NCBI GenBank assembly: GCA_052266715.1
Contig: JBQPRB010000003.1
Direction: 5' to 3' (one strand)
DNA length: 64,000 nt
Source of the DNA: Jeotgalibaca sp052266715
GTDB taxonomy: Bacteria; Bacillota; Bacilli; Lactobacillales; Aerococcaceae
Part shown: in pieces, positions 19,500 to 28,993 of the stretch
Layout of the letters: each line of letters begins with the position of its first letter
Numbering within the stretch: position 1 is the first letter of the stretch
Notes under the pieces: model-generated
Databases searched by the model: none
The model's input: the letters and a program-made list of their open reading frames with translations, nothing else
Told to the model about the DNA's origin: nothing
Made by a program: the position numbers and the translations under genes

Positions 19500-20453
19500 T
19501 TGCAGAAAGATTTGATTTCCATCATCATTCCCTGTTTCAATGAGGAAGAGATGATTCCTTTATTTTACGACAAAATGAGTGGCATCATGGGAGCTACACA
19601 TATGGTTGATTTTGAGTTGATTTTCGTGAATGATGGTTCAAAAGACCGGACGTTGGAAGGTTTGCGTGTTTTAACAGAGCGAGACTCGCGCGTTCGTTAC
19701 CTATCATTTTCCCGAAATTTCGGTAAGGAAGCGGCTATGTATGCTGGATTAAAATATGCCAAAGGTGATTTTGTTGCAGTCATGGATGTAGATTTGCAGG
19801 ATCCCCCGGAGTTGCTACCAGCTATGTATCGGATATTAAAAAATGAAAATTATGATTGCGTGGGAACAAAAAGGGTCGATCGACAAGGGGAGCCAAAGAT
19901 TCGATCTTTTTTTGCGAAACTATTCTACAAAGTAATTAATCATATTTCGGATAACCACATCGTAGATGGTGCTCGGGATTACCGTTTGATGACGCGGCGG
20001 ATGGTGGATGCAGTTCTAGAGATGACGGAGTACAATCGCTTTTCTAAGGGGATTTTTACCTGGGTCGGTTTCGAGACGAAGTACCTCGAATACAGCAATG
20101 TTGAGCGCCCAGCTGGGAAGACATCGTGGTCGTTTTGGGGCTTGTTCAAGTATTCGATTGACGGGATTGTAGCCTTTTCCGAGGCACCGTTGGATATCGC
20201 ATCGGTGGTCGGATTTGTGACATTTGTGGTGGCCTTGTTGATGGCGGTGTTTTTCACAATCCGTACCCTAATTTTCGGGAACCCGACTTCGGGATGGACT
20301 TCCTTGGTCGTAATTGTCCTGGCGCTGGGCGGAATCCAATTGTTGTCGTTGGGGATACTTGGAAAGTATATCGGCAAAACGTTCTTGGAAACCAAGCGTC
20401 GCCCCCTTTATATTCTAAAAGAGACGGATGAGGAATTGAAACGCGATGAATAG
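19500..20453 (+). CDS. Undecaprenyl-phosphate glycosyltransferase (GtrB/DPM1-like GT2)
   Basis: 317 residues. The GT2 domain has SIIIPCFNEEE, VNDGSKDRT and the catalytic MDVDLQDPPE; GARDYRLMTRRMVDAV is characteristic of DPM1-like transferases that load a sugar on a polyprenyl phosphate. Two C-terminal membrane spans (about 225-250 and 265-290) anchor it, as in Shigella GtrB. It is a TTG start after TTTAGGAG. The next gene overlaps it by 8 nt and encodes a GtrA-type membrane protein, so together they supply lipid-linked sugar for glycosylating a surface polymer. Confidence 0.92.
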   Translation: MQKDLISIIIPCFNEEEMIPLFYDKMSGIMGATHMVDFELIFVNDGSKDRTLEGLRVLTERDSRVRYLSFSRNFGKEAAMYAGLKYAKGDFVAVMDVDLQDPPELLPAMYRILKNENYDCVGTKRVDRQGEPKIRSFFAKLFYKVINHISDNHIVDGARDYRLMTRRMVDAVLEMTEYNRFSKGIFTWVGFETKYLEYSNVERPAGKTSWSFWGLFKYSIDGIVAFSEAPLDIASVVGFVTFVVALLMAVFFTIRTLIFGNPTSGWTSLVVIVLALGGIQLLSLGILGKYIGKTFLETKRRPLYILKETDEELKRDE

Positions 20454-20829
20454 ACTTTTGAGTCAGCTGATGAAATTTGGCATTGTAGGCGTAGTCGCAA
20501 CGGTAATAGACTTTGCCGTTTTAACAATTTTGACGGAGTTTTTTGGCGTTCATTATCTGACATCCGCCGCTATTGGGTTTATCGTTTCAACCCTATTCAA
20601 TTACTTCGCAAGTATGCGTTATGTTTTTAACAGCCGGTTTGGAGCAAATGAAAAACACAAAGAATTAATGATATTCGTGGTATTGTCAGTAGTTGGGCTA
20701 GGTCTGAACCAGTTATTCATGTGGCTGTTTGTCGAAATAGCAGGGATTTTCTATATTTTATCGAAAGTTTTTGCCACGATGTTGGTCATGGGATGGAATT
20801 TTATATCAAGGAAAATTTGGATAGAATAG
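20446..20829 (+). CDS. GtrA-family membrane protein (lipid-linked sugar translocation)
   Basis: 127 residues with four membrane spans: LMKFGIVGVVATVIDFAVL, a span after VHYLTSAAIGF, and two more around residues 70-120. FNYFASMRYVF and the basic end with WNFISRKIWIE are typical of GtrA. The family is thought to flip or handle undecaprenyl-phosphate-sugar. The 8-nt overlap with the GtrB-like gene shows translational coupling. A terminator follows. Confidence 0.9.
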   Translation: MNRLLSQLMKFGIVGVVATVIDFAVLTILTEFFGVHYLTSAAIGFIVSTLFNYFASMRYVFNSRFGANEKHKELMIFVVLSVVGLGLNQLFMWLFVEIAGIFYILSKVFATMLVMGWNFISRKIWIE

Positions 20830-20863
20830 TTACGAAATACGGCGATCCCATAAATAATTAGAG

Positions 20864-20898
20864 AAAAACAACAGAAAATGATTCTGTTGTTTTTTTTT
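20864..20898 (+). terminator. Terminator after gtrA-like gene
   Basis: AAAAACAACAGAA / TTCTGTTGTTTTT stem with a 5-nt loop and a T9 tail. Confidence 0.92.
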
Positions 20899-20920
20899 GA
20901 GAAAACATCCAAAAATGAAC

Positions 20921-20949
20921 TTGTTTAAATTTGATCGGTATACTATTAT
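20921..20949 (+). promoter_or_regulatory. Candidate promoter of the YSIRK surface protein
   Basis: TTGTTT and TATTAT are 17 bp apart; the start codon lies 84 nt downstream, leaving a fairly long 5' leader. Confidence 0.45.
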
Positions 20950-21032
20950 TAATTAAGATAACTTTTATATACATATTGATTTATTTTCTTTAAAAATATT
21001 TCGCGATTATTTTTTTGAAATGGGGATGTCAG

Positions 21033-24000
21033 ATGGAGAAAAAGCACGTGTACAGTATTCGGAAGTTAAAAACAGGTGTCTCGAGTGTTGCTATAGCGGC
21101 TGTTATGTTTGGTGTGAATGTTTCACAAGCGAGTGCAGTTGAATTACATGACAATACGTCTGTGGAAGAAACGCCAATAGGAGACCAGGTAATAAACGAA
21201 GAAAATGAAATTAGTGAAGAAACGACTGTGATTAATGATAGCGTTTCACAGGTTTTGCCAGTTATCGAGAGTGAGTTAACGCATGAGGTAATTGAAGACA
21301 CATCATTGCAAACTGAGAGCCAGACATTGGAAGTAGAGGAAGAAATTACGGATAATGGTTTAGAAAATACTGAACGTGTCCATGAGATAGTCATCGATGC
21401 GGATATTCAAACACCATCATTAGTTGAAGAACCTTTTCAAGCTAATTTTGTGGACGATGTTTCAGGACCTGTTTTTAAGTCGGTAACACTCGACCAGACA
21501 GAATATCAGCGGGGGGATACCATAGAGGTAACGGTTGTCCTGGAGGATGAGAGTGATATCGAATCAGTATCTTTGTGGTTTGAATCCAACACTACTGATG
21601 AGTGGGGAAATCCACAATGGGCAAGTGTGTGGGTAAGCGGGTTTGAACATAATGCCGATGGAGACTACGTGGGTGTAGGATCAATGCGCATTCATGAGGC
21701 TGACAGTATGGATTTCGAAAATACGTGTTCCTATCGGTTATCAGGCGGGATGGCATATGATATTTATCTGAATTCTACGGATTTGGACAGTACATTGTTC
21801 AACAACGAGCTGACACTATATGGCGTGCCCGACGTGGCTGGTCCAGATATACTTGAAATCACAACTGATAAGGAGAACTATAAACCTGGCGAGAAGGTTG
21901 AAGTGACGGTCGTTGCAGCGTACGAGAACGGTGTAGAAAGCATTTCACTGTACTTTGAGGATGAACTGGAAGGATCAAATCGTAGCTTCAATTTGTGGTT
22001 GGATCATTTTGAACTGAATGAGCAGGGGAATTATGTTGCCAATGATGTGATTGAAATTCCTTGGAACACAGTTGATAACTCCTATAAACTAAAAAGTTAC
22101 TATGCAACGGATTCTAAAGGCAATTATGTAGATCATGAATCGGGGAATATACCTGATATTGCTTTCAATGTAGTTGAAACGGGCGTAGACGATTTTGCAG
22201 GTCCCGTGGTTAAGGAGATTTCATTTGATAAAGAAACATACAAACGCGGGGAAGAAATAGCGGTTACGGTAGTCGTTACAGAAGAGAGTGACATGGATTA
22301 TGTATCTCTTGATTTCCAAACGAATGAAACCGATGAATGGGGAAACCAGCAATACGAAAATGTTTCGATTTATGACTTCGCTTTGAACGAAAACGGTGAC
22401 TACGTGGGTGTTGGAAAATTCCGTATCTTTGATAGTAATAAAGAGAACTACCATGAAGAAACGATTTACAGCCTTTCATATGGATACACATACGATATTT
22501 ACGGGAACAGAACTGAAATCCCGGCGGATGCATTCCCCCAAACTGTTACATTATACGGCGAACCAGATGTTGAGAGTCCAGAAATCATTTCCATTAAAAC
22601 CGATAAAGAAAACTATCAACCCGGCGAAAGAGCTGCTTTTACAGTAGAAGTCGCGGATCAAAGTGCAGTCGCTTACTTATCCCTGGAATTCCAAGGGGAG
22701 TTTGGTAGTTCAAATAGGACACTCACTGTTTCTTTTGATAACTTTGAAAAGATGGATTCCGGAAACTATGTCGGCCAAGCTATGCTGGATTTGCCATACT
22801 ATACTGTGGATAATACCTACCGAATCGTGAATATATATGGATACGATGAATTTAATAACTATATTTATTCCGATCCTATGTCACATGCAAAATTTATCCA
22901 GGATTTCACTTTCGATATCGTCGAATCCGGTGTTACCGACCATGAGGGACCGGTTATAAAGTCTATCTCATTCAACAAGGATACCTACAAACGCGGGGAA
23001 GAAATCGAGGTCACGGTTGTTGCTACGGATGACAATGATGTTGAATATATATCTTTAGACTTTATGAATGATTCCGTTGATAGGTGGGGAAATGCATTAT
23101 GGAAAAGTGTATCTGTCTCTGATTTTGAAAAGAATGAGCTAGGGGAATATGTAGTCAAGGGCACATTTCGGATTACGGAACAGTACGAAGGCAATTTCGA
23201 AATAGAATCAACTTATCAAATAGCTTCTGGTTCCATTTATGATATCTATGGGAATACGACTAACATCGATGTGAATATCTTTGATAATCAAATCACCGTC
23301 TATGGCACGCCTGATATGGTTGGTCCGGAAATCATTAGTATCACGACGGACAAGGAAAATTACAAACCAGGTGAGACAATTGCGGTCAACGTTCTAGTAG
23401 CAGATGAGACCGGCATAGACTACCTGTCGTTGAAGTTCGAAGATGAAATGGAAGAGTCAAATCGAAGCTTCTATCTGTCAGTGGATACCTTTGAAAAAGA
23501 TGCGGACGGGAATTATATTGGTAAAGGGACTATGATAGTGCCGCTGTATACAATCGATAATACCTATCGACTTACAGAATTTTATGCTTATGATTCCGCT
23601 GGAAACAGCACAAATTCCGATTCAGGTGTTGTCACAATGCCGGTTGTTTCCTTCAATGTCGTGGATACGGGCACAACAGATTTAGAAAGCCCAGTCGTCA
23701 AGGTTGTTTCGACCAGTAAGGACACCTATATGCGCGGGGAAGAAGTTGCGGTCACCGTTGTTGTTACGGATGAGAGTGAAATTGAGAGATTGGAGCTTAT
23801 ATTTGAATCGGACGTACTGACCGAATGGGGCTATCCAGAATACGCTGGTGTCTGGATTCATGACTTTTCATTAAATGAGAACGGCGAATATGAAGGTACA
23901 GGCACGTTCAAGGTGTATGAGGAAAATATGACCTATTATTTATCTCAGAGTCAGGCGACAGACATCTATGGTAATGCCACCACAATAAGTTATGAACCAT

Positions 24001-26774
24001 CATTTGCTTCATTCAATATGACAGAAAATCCTGATAAGACCGGTCCGGAATTGCTGACCATTATCCCAGAAAAAGCAGACTATAAGGCGCGTGAGGAGAT
24101 AATTCTGACTATAAAAGTTTCCGATGAAAGCCCAGTTGACCGTGGCTATGTATACATCAATGAAAAAGGTAAGAACGAAGTATTTATGCAACAGGCATAT
24201 ATTTATGACTTTGTTTTGAATGAAAAGGGTGAATACGAAGGATTAGCTAGGTTCCGACTGGATGCTGCTGATAATGCTTATGAGGTCTATGGCTTGGAAT
24301 TGTATGATACGTATGGTAACCATTCTTATATTGATGTGAAGGATGCTGCTGTTACCTTTAATGTTTCAGAAAATTCGGATGTCGAAGCCCCAACCTTATT
24401 GGATGTAAGCTTGGACAAAAAGTCATATAGGCCAGGAGATACAATCCAAGTCCAGATTGAGGCGTATGATGAAGGCGGTGTTAGTGGAGCTTTTGTCTTA
24501 TTTACTAGCACAAATACGGATCATGCCTGGGGGAATGGAATGGTCGTATGGGTTGATAATTTCGTGAAGGCCGATGAATCAGGCTCGTATGTGGGGACTG
24601 CATATATTGATATACCAGCCGATATGGAGGAAGGGATGCATTCTCTTTACGCAGTCCAGATTTCTGACATATATGATAACTATCATGAATATACCAATAA
24701 CGACCTTCCGATAGACTTGAATTTTTTCATATCTGATAATCCAGAGTATGAAGGGCGACCTGACTTAAGTGATGAAGATTTTCCATTAGGTAGTATCTAT
24801 GTCGCGAATCTTGAGCTTGCTTTCGGTTCTAAACAAGCGGGTGGGGAAAATGGCATTATTGAGGTTGGTAATACATTACGGATATCTGCAACCATACCTG
24901 TCGGTAAAGAATATCATGCCGATCCGACCTTGGAATTTAATCAAATGGTCACAATTAAAGAAGGGAAAGAAGGCTCCTTCTTACATGTATTAAGTTACGC
25001 TGTCAATCAAGAAACCGGGGAATTGGGTGAAATAATAGGTGGTAAAGGTGGATCAGAAACACCAATAAATAGTGAAATTTCTGTCGGGAACATCAAGAGA
25101 ACGTCGGAAATCCTGCCTTTCCAAATCGAATACATTTATGACGATGCGTTGTCGCCTGGAGAAGAAGTGGTTGTCAGCGAAGGTAAAGATGGGTTTGCAG
25201 AGATTACAACTGTTTATGAAGTACATCAAGGAACTGGAGAGATGATTAATCCCGACATTACGAGAAAAGAAACAGCTGCTATTAACAGAGTCATCAGAAT
25301 CGGTCCTTCTGTGACGGAAGTTAAAACTGAAACGAGCACGCAAATTGTCACCTTTGAAGTGGAATATCGAGAAAACCCGAACTTGGACAAAGGGATGGAA
25401 AATGTCTTGGTTGAAGGTGTAGAAGGTATTCGAACGATTGTAGAAGATGTGACATATGTGGATGGTGTTGAAACAGCACGGGTTGAATCAGCTAATACAA
25501 TTACGACAGCGCCGATTAACAAAGTGATTGAACGTGGCACCCGAGAAGTCGTTTACGAAGAAAAAACACGCGATGAAGTTGTCTCTTTTGAAACTGTTCG
25601 TAAGCAGAATCCTGATTTGCTTGCTGGCACCGAATATGTCTCCCAAGAAGGTGCCGACGGGGTGCGTGTCGTCGTTGAGAAAGTGACTTCCATAAATGGC
25701 ATCGAAACAGATCGTCAAGTCATCTCAAATAATGTGACGACTTTACCTACTGATAAAATTATTCAGGTTGGTACGAAAGCTTTGGCAATCGAGAATACCG
25801 CAAAAATTGTTAAAACAGAGACTAGAACGGAAAGTGTGGTCTTTGAAACCGAATATCGCACTAACGCAGAATTGGAAAAGGGAACCGAAGTAGTAGTAAG
25901 ACTTGGTGTCGATGGGGTGCGTACAATTGTTGAAGAGATTACGTGGCTAGCTGGTGTTGCAATAGAAAGCTTAGAAATATCCAACACGATTACGTCTCAA
26001 CCGGTTAATAAAGTGATTGAGCGCGGTACCAAAGAAGTCGTTTTCGCAGAAGAGACCAGCAACGAAGCAATTCCATTTGAAGTTGTGCGTGTTAATAACT
26101 CAGATTTGCTGATAGGCACTGAACAAATGTCTCAGGAAGGTAAAGAAGGTATTCGTACAATTATTGAAAGAACGACCTATGTAAATGGCATCGAAACAGA
26201 CCGTCAAGTCATCTCAAATAATGTGACGACTTTACCTACTGATAAAATTATTCAGGTTGGAGTCAAAGCTGCTGCAGTCATCAAAACAAAAGGTGACGCT
26301 GAAATATCTTCGGTACCAGTTACAAGGGACAACCAAAGAGACACTAAAGTTAAATCACCAATTAAAACGCCAATAATGGCTGTGATAGATCAAGGTATTG
26401 GCACAACAACCCACACGAACAGTTCTAACGAAGGATTGGGAGTAGTGGTGAGTTTTACCGACAACGACAACTCTATCACACAGCGAGTCACGAGTGTAGA
26501 TGAAAAAATTGCAGAGACAGCCGAGACTGTAGCAGTGAATAAAGTTACGGCATCTGAAATATCGAAACCTAAACAAAAAACAAAGGTTAAAACAACTGAA
26601 GACTCAAATGAATCTTCAGAAGAAGATGTAAACGAAACGATTATCGAAGTTGCTGCTGTAACTTCGAATGAAGAACAGAGCAATAGTCCTGTAATAAAAA
26701 TAATTGCTTTGGTACTGGCTCTTGTTAGTGGGGCAATCATTATTGTGCGAAAAAAGTTAAGCAATAAAAAATAA
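21033..26774 (+). CDS. Large YSIRK surface protein with Ig-like and G5 repeats
   Basis: About 1913 residues from ATG 21033. YSIRKLKTGVSSVAIAA is a YSIRK signal (septal secretion) ending at ASA. After an acidic linker come nine Ig-like blocks (about residues 140-1230) in alternating types: one with GPV-K-S..DKxTYKRGEE and DEWGN, the other with DKENYKPGE and SNRSF. Residues about 1255-1745 hold five or six G5 domains (EGVEGIRTIVEDVTYVDG pattern), which bind sugars or zinc in adhesins. A Ser/Glu/Lys-rich stretch, a single TM (VIKIIALVLALVSGAIIIV) and RKKLSNKK end the protein. I find no LPXTG motif before the TM, so it is probably membrane-anchored. Likely role: adhesion or intercellular contact. 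Confidence 0.9.
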   Translation: MEKKHVYSIRKLKTGVSSVAIAAVMFGVNVSQASAVELHDNTSVEETPIGDQVINEENEISEETTVINDSVSQVLPVIESELTHEVIEDTSLQTESQTLEVEEEITDNGLENTERVHEIVIDADIQTPSLVEEPFQANFVDDVSGPVFKSVTLDQTEYQRGDTIEVTVVLEDESDIESVSLWFESNTTDEWGNPQWASVWVSGFEHNADGDYVGVGSMRIHEADSMDFENTCSYRLSGGMAYDIYLNSTDLDSTLFNNELTLYGVPDVAGPDILEITTDKENYKPGEKVEVTVVAAYENGVESISLYFEDELEGSNRSFNLWLDHFELNEQGNYVANDVIEIPWNTVDNSYKLKSYYATDSKGNYVDHESGNIPDIAFNVVETGVDDFAGPVVKEISFDKETYKRGEEIAVTVVVTEESDMDYVSLDFQTNETDEWGNQQYENVSIYDFALNENGDYVGVGKFRIFDSNKENYHEETIYSLSYGYTYDIYGNRTEIPADAFPQTVTLYGEPDVESPEIISIKTDKENYQPGERAAFTVEVADQSAVAYLSLEFQGEFGSSNRTLTVSFDNFEKMDSGNYVGQAMLDLPYYTVDNTYRIVNIYGYDEFNNYIYSDPMSHAKFIQDFTFDIVESGVTDHEGPVIKSISFNKDTYKRGEEIEVTVVATDDNDVEYISLDFMNDSVDRWGNALWKSVSVSDFEKNELGEYVVKGTFRITEQYEGNFEIESTYQIASGSIYDIYGNTTNIDVNIFDNQITVYGTPDMVGPEIISITTDKENYKPGETIAVNVLVADETGIDYLSLKFEDEMEESNRSFYLSVDTFEKDADGNYIGKGTMIVPLYTIDNTYRLTEFYAYDSAGNSTNSDSGVVTMPVVSFNVVDTGTTDLESPVVKVVSTSKDTYMRGEEVAVTVVVTDESEIERLELIFESDVLTEWGYPEYAGVWIHDFSLNENGEYEGTGTFKVYEENMTYYLSQSQATDIYGNATTISYEPSFASFNMTENPDKTGPELLTIIPEKADYKAREEIILTIKVSDESPVDRGYVYINEKGKNEVFMQQAYIYDFVLNEKGEYEGLARFRLDAADNAYEVYGLELYDTYGNHSYIDVKDAAVTFNVSENSDVEAPTLLDVSLDKKSYRPGDTIQVQIEAYDEGGVSGAFVLFTSTNTDHAWGNGMVVWVDNFVKADESGSYVGTAYIDIPADMEEGMHSLYAVQISDIYDNYHEYTNNDLPIDLNFFISDNPEYEGRPDLSDEDFPLGSIYVANLELAFGSKQAGGENGIIEVGNTLRISATIPVGKEYHADPTLEFNQMVTIKEGKEGSFLHVLSYAVNQETGELGEIIGGKGGSETPINSEISVGNIKRTSEILPFQIEYIYDDALSPGEEVVVSEGKDGFAEITTVYEVHQGTGEMINPDITRKETAAINRVIRIGPSVTEVKTETSTQIVTFEVEYRENPNLDKGMENVLVEGVEGIRTIVEDVTYVDGVETARVESANTITTAPINKVIERGTREVVYEEKTRDEVVSFETVRKQNPDLLAGTEYVSQEGADGVRVVVEKVTSINGIETDRQVISNNVTTLPTDKIIQVGTKALAIENTAKIVKTETRTESVVFETEYRTNAELEKGTEVVVRLGVDGVRTIVEEITWLAGVAIESLEISNTITSQPVNKVIERGTKEVVFAEETSNEAIPFEVVRVNNSDLLIGTEQMSQEGKEGIRTIIERTTYVNGIETDRQVISNNVTTLPTDKIIQVGVKAAAVIKTKGDAEISSVPVTRDNQRDTKVKSPIKTPIMAVIDQGIGTTTHTNSSNEGLGVVVSFTDNDNSITQRVTSVDEKIAETAETVAVNKVTASEISKPKQKTKVKTTEDSNESSEEDVNETIIEVAAVTSNEEQSNSPVIKIIALVLALVSGAIIIVRKKLSNKK
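25693..26260 (+). repeat. Near-identical 79-bp direct repeat inside the G5 region
   Basis: Positions 25693-25771 and 26182-26260 are the same 79 bp with one difference (GAT versus GAC). They encode NGIETDRQVISNNVTTLP and flanks in two G5 modules 489 bp apart, one double-module. The rest of the modules has diverged, so this patch was copied recently or is kept alike by gene conversion. Confidence 0.95.
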
Positions 26775-26795
26775 TTAAACTGAATCGTATCACCT

Positions 26796-26828
26796 AAAAG
26801 CCGGCCTCCTTTTTGGAAGCCGGCTTTT
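26796..26828 (+). terminator. Terminator after the surface protein gene
   Basis: AAAAGCCGGCCTCC pairs with GGAAGCCGGCTTTT around a T-rich loop. Confidence 0.92.
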
Positions 26829-26862
26829 GTGATGTTATACTGGAAATGAGGGAGGTGGGTGG

Positions 26863-27735
26863 ATGAAGCGGGTATTGGTTGTCGTAGATGATGATAGTAT
26901 GCTGGAAGACTTGGCTGAATTTGAGGTTGCTGTTTCAGCTGATGGTTTCGCTTATTTTATGTCTTTAAAAAATCGTCAGGATTACCTGGGCGTTGTGACG
27001 GTAGATGTTGCGAAACAATATACTGTTTCGGATGTCAAAGTAATGGTTGAAGCGTTGCAAGCTGATCCCTCAAAGATTTATCTGGGTTATCAACCTGATC
27101 AATCAATCGGGCGCCGCACCTTCAGCATGACTTTTTGGTTCATCCACAGCCGGCGTATACACGATGCACGGAGTGGACTTCTGGCCTTTCCAACTGAAAT
27201 ATTGGAAGGGTTAAAACGCCATGATTACGCACTTCATGTCTTGATTTCGGCAGTGCGCAATAAGTCAGAAATAGAAGAAATTCATTTGGAGTCGAGTTTG
27301 GGAGCTTCCAGGAGTCGCTCAACTTGGCGCGATTTATTTGTTCTTTTCCAGACTTTTTTCAAATATCTGATGTCTTCTTTCTCATCATTTTTGGTTGATA
27401 TTGGTTTGTTCCAGTTGATGATTTTTTTATTGGGTCATTTAGATAGTGACTTGCGGATTTTATTAGCGACGGTTGTTTCCCGGGTGGTATCGTCAGTGGT
27501 TAATTATTCAATCAACAAATATCTCGTTTTCCAAAACCAGGACAGCCACCGGATGCCGGCCCTGAAGTATTTTGGGTTGGTGTTGGCCGAAATGCTGACT
27601 TCCGCTTTCTTGGTAGCGGTACTTTATCGTTTGACGGGCTTCCCGGAAACACCAATTAAATTATTGGTGGATTTGGTTTTATTCTTCACGGGTTATATCA
27701 TCGAGAAAGTCTTTATTTTCGAAAAAAACAAATAA
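26863..27735 (+). CDS. GtrA-domain protein with a degenerate GT2 N-terminal domain
   Basis: 290 residues. The C-terminal ~130 residues are a GtrA domain with four spans (FFKYLMSSFSSFLVDIGLFQ, NYSINKYLVF). The first ~150 residues align in order with the GT2 half of 'bifunctional GT2/GtrA' proteins: LGVVTVDVAKQYTVSDVKVM sits where active enzymes have the VDADGQH catalytic motif, and DARSGLLAFPTEIL matches the DTQTGLRG-type acceptor segment. The catalytic DxD and the DDGSxD nucleotide motif are gone and the domain is shortened by about 100 residues. The protein may be a lipid-sugar translocase with a regulatory remnant. GGGAGG precedes the ATG. Confidence 0.75.
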   Translation: MKRVLVVVDDDSMLEDLAEFEVAVSADGFAYFMSLKNRQDYLGVVTVDVAKQYTVSDVKVMVEALQADPSKIYLGYQPDQSIGRRTFSMTFWFIHSRRIHDARSGLLAFPTEILEGLKRHDYALHVLISAVRNKSEIEEIHLESSLGASRSRSTWRDLFVLFQTFFKYLMSSFSSFLVDIGLFQLMIFLLGHLDSDLRILLATVVSRVVSSVVNYSINKYLVFQNQDSHRMPALKYFGLVLAEMLTSAFLVAVLYRLTGFPETPIKLLVDLVLFFTGYIIEKVFIFEKNK

Positions 27736-27747
27736 GTCCATTCGATT

Positions 27748-27785
27748 GCCAAAATGCTCTTTTTTGAGAATTTTGGCTTTTTTTA
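27748..27785 (+). terminator. Terminator after the GT2-GtrA gene
   Basis: GCCAAAATGCTC and GAGAATTTTGGC pair around a T6 loop and lead into T7. Confidence 0.9.
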
Positions 27786-27815
27786 TTACTTTTTGGTGAC
27801 AAAAGAGGTTTTTAG

Positions 27816-27845
27816 TTGAGTTTAAAGGGTTCTATCCTTTATTAT
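27816..27845 (+). promoter_or_regulatory. Promoter of the acyltransferase gene
   Basis: TTGAGT and TATTAT are 18 bp apart, 24 nt before the start codon. Confidence 0.55.
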
Positions 27846-27868
27846 GCTTGGGTAGAAGGGTTGATAAT

Positions 27869-28957
27869 ATGAATAAAAATAAACGAATCGAAATATTCGA
27901 TGGCATGCGCGGGCTGGCGGCAATTGTAGTATTGATATTTCACATTATTAATTGGACCCCAGCAGGCTATGCAGCCGGTAAGTTTGAATTTATTAATGAA
28001 GGTTGGCGCTGGTTCACGACCAGTCCGCTAAAAATATTATGGGCGGGAAATGAAGCGGTCGTGGTGTTTTATTTGATCGCTGGCTTCGTGATTGCCAAGC
28101 CTTATATCGAAGGGCGTGATGTCCGTTTCGGGAGCTTTGTCGAGAAGCGGTTCACGCGGTTGGTGTTGCCGTATTGGGCGATTTTGTTGGTGACATTTGG
28201 TTTGATTGTGTTGTTCGGTCATCTGAAAGACTCCATTTCCTTGAGTGGTTCTTTTAATGTCAAATGGAGTGAAGTTCCCGAAGTGGGACCGCAATTGTTA
28301 ATGATGGAACACGATCTGGATACGTCGGCAGGCGCCTTTTGGAGTATCATCCTGGAATGGTGGGTGGCATTGGTCATTCCTTTTGTGGGTGTCGCCTTAA
28401 GGAAATTCCCAACCGGGGATGTGGTGGCGGTAAGCTTGGCAGTGAGCTGGGTTTTCATGAACTTCGCAGGAACGCTCGGTCGGGCGGCTTTTTACTTCCT
28501 GTTCTTCTTGGTAGGGGCTGTTTTGGCGAAACATCTGGATCAGGTTCGGACGTTTTATCGTGATCGGAAATGGGTATTGGCGAGTGCCTTGATTTTGGTG
28601 CCGTTCCAGTGGATTGTTGGTGATAGTATTGACCGCCGTACCGCTTTGTTGTTTACGGCAGCCGGTTTGGTTTTGGTAACGGTGGCCATCATTGAATCGC
28701 CATTTTGGACGCGCGTCTTTAAGTCGCCGTTGTTGTTGTTCTTGGGCCGGATTTCATTTAGTTTGTATTTGACGCATACCACTTCGATTGTGTTGTTTGT
28801 GACATTGGCTGGGCAAGTGATGGAGCCGTTGACGGCGTTACTGGTTTCGCCGGTTTTTGCAATTGGAATGGCGGTTCTTTGGTACCGCTATGTGGAAAAT
28901 GGTGTATTGGCCGGGGTGACATTGCCACGGTTGGGACAACGCGTAATGGGGAAGTGA
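27869..28957 (+). CDS. Acyltransferase family 3 (OafA/YrhL-like) membrane protein
   Basis: About 362 residues with ten or so spans. IEIFDGMRGLAAIVVLIFH is the N-terminal signature of Acyl_transf_3 proteins, with the catalytic histidine in FH. IAGFVIAKPYIEGR, EKRFTRLVLPYW and LGRISFSLYLTHT follow in the expected order. Family members move acetyl or similar groups from the cytoplasm to surface glycans, here probably teichoic acid or polysaccharide. I chose ATG 27869 (AGAAGG upstream) rather than TTG 27848. The gene is visibly richer in G and T on the coding strand than the genes before 20 kb. Confidence 0.9.
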   Translation: MNKNKRIEIFDGMRGLAAIVVLIFHIINWTPAGYAAGKFEFINEGWRWFTTSPLKILWAGNEAVVVFYLIAGFVIAKPYIEGRDVRFGSFVEKRFTRLVLPYWAILLVTFGLIVLFGHLKDSISLSGSFNVKWSEVPEVGPQLLMMEHDLDTSAGAFWSIILEWWVALVIPFVGVALRKFPTGDVVAVSLAVSWVFMNFAGTLGRAAFYFLFFLVGAVLAKHLDQVRTFYRDRKWVLASALILVPFQWIVGDSIDRRTALLFTAAGLVLVTVAIIESPFWTRVFKSPLLLFLGRISFSLYLTHTTSIVLFVTLAGQVMEPLTALLVSPVFAIGMAVLWYRYVENGVLAGVTLPRLGQRVMGK

Positions 28958-28990
28958 GGACTCTAAAGTGAGTTTCTCGCTTCTTTTTTT
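28952..28990 (+). terminator. Terminator overlapping the acyltransferase stop
   Basis: GAAGTGAG and CTCGCTTC form a stem around a 17-nt loop followed by a T9 run. The TGA stop lies in the ascending arm. Confidence 0.7.
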
Positions 28991-28993
28991 TCC

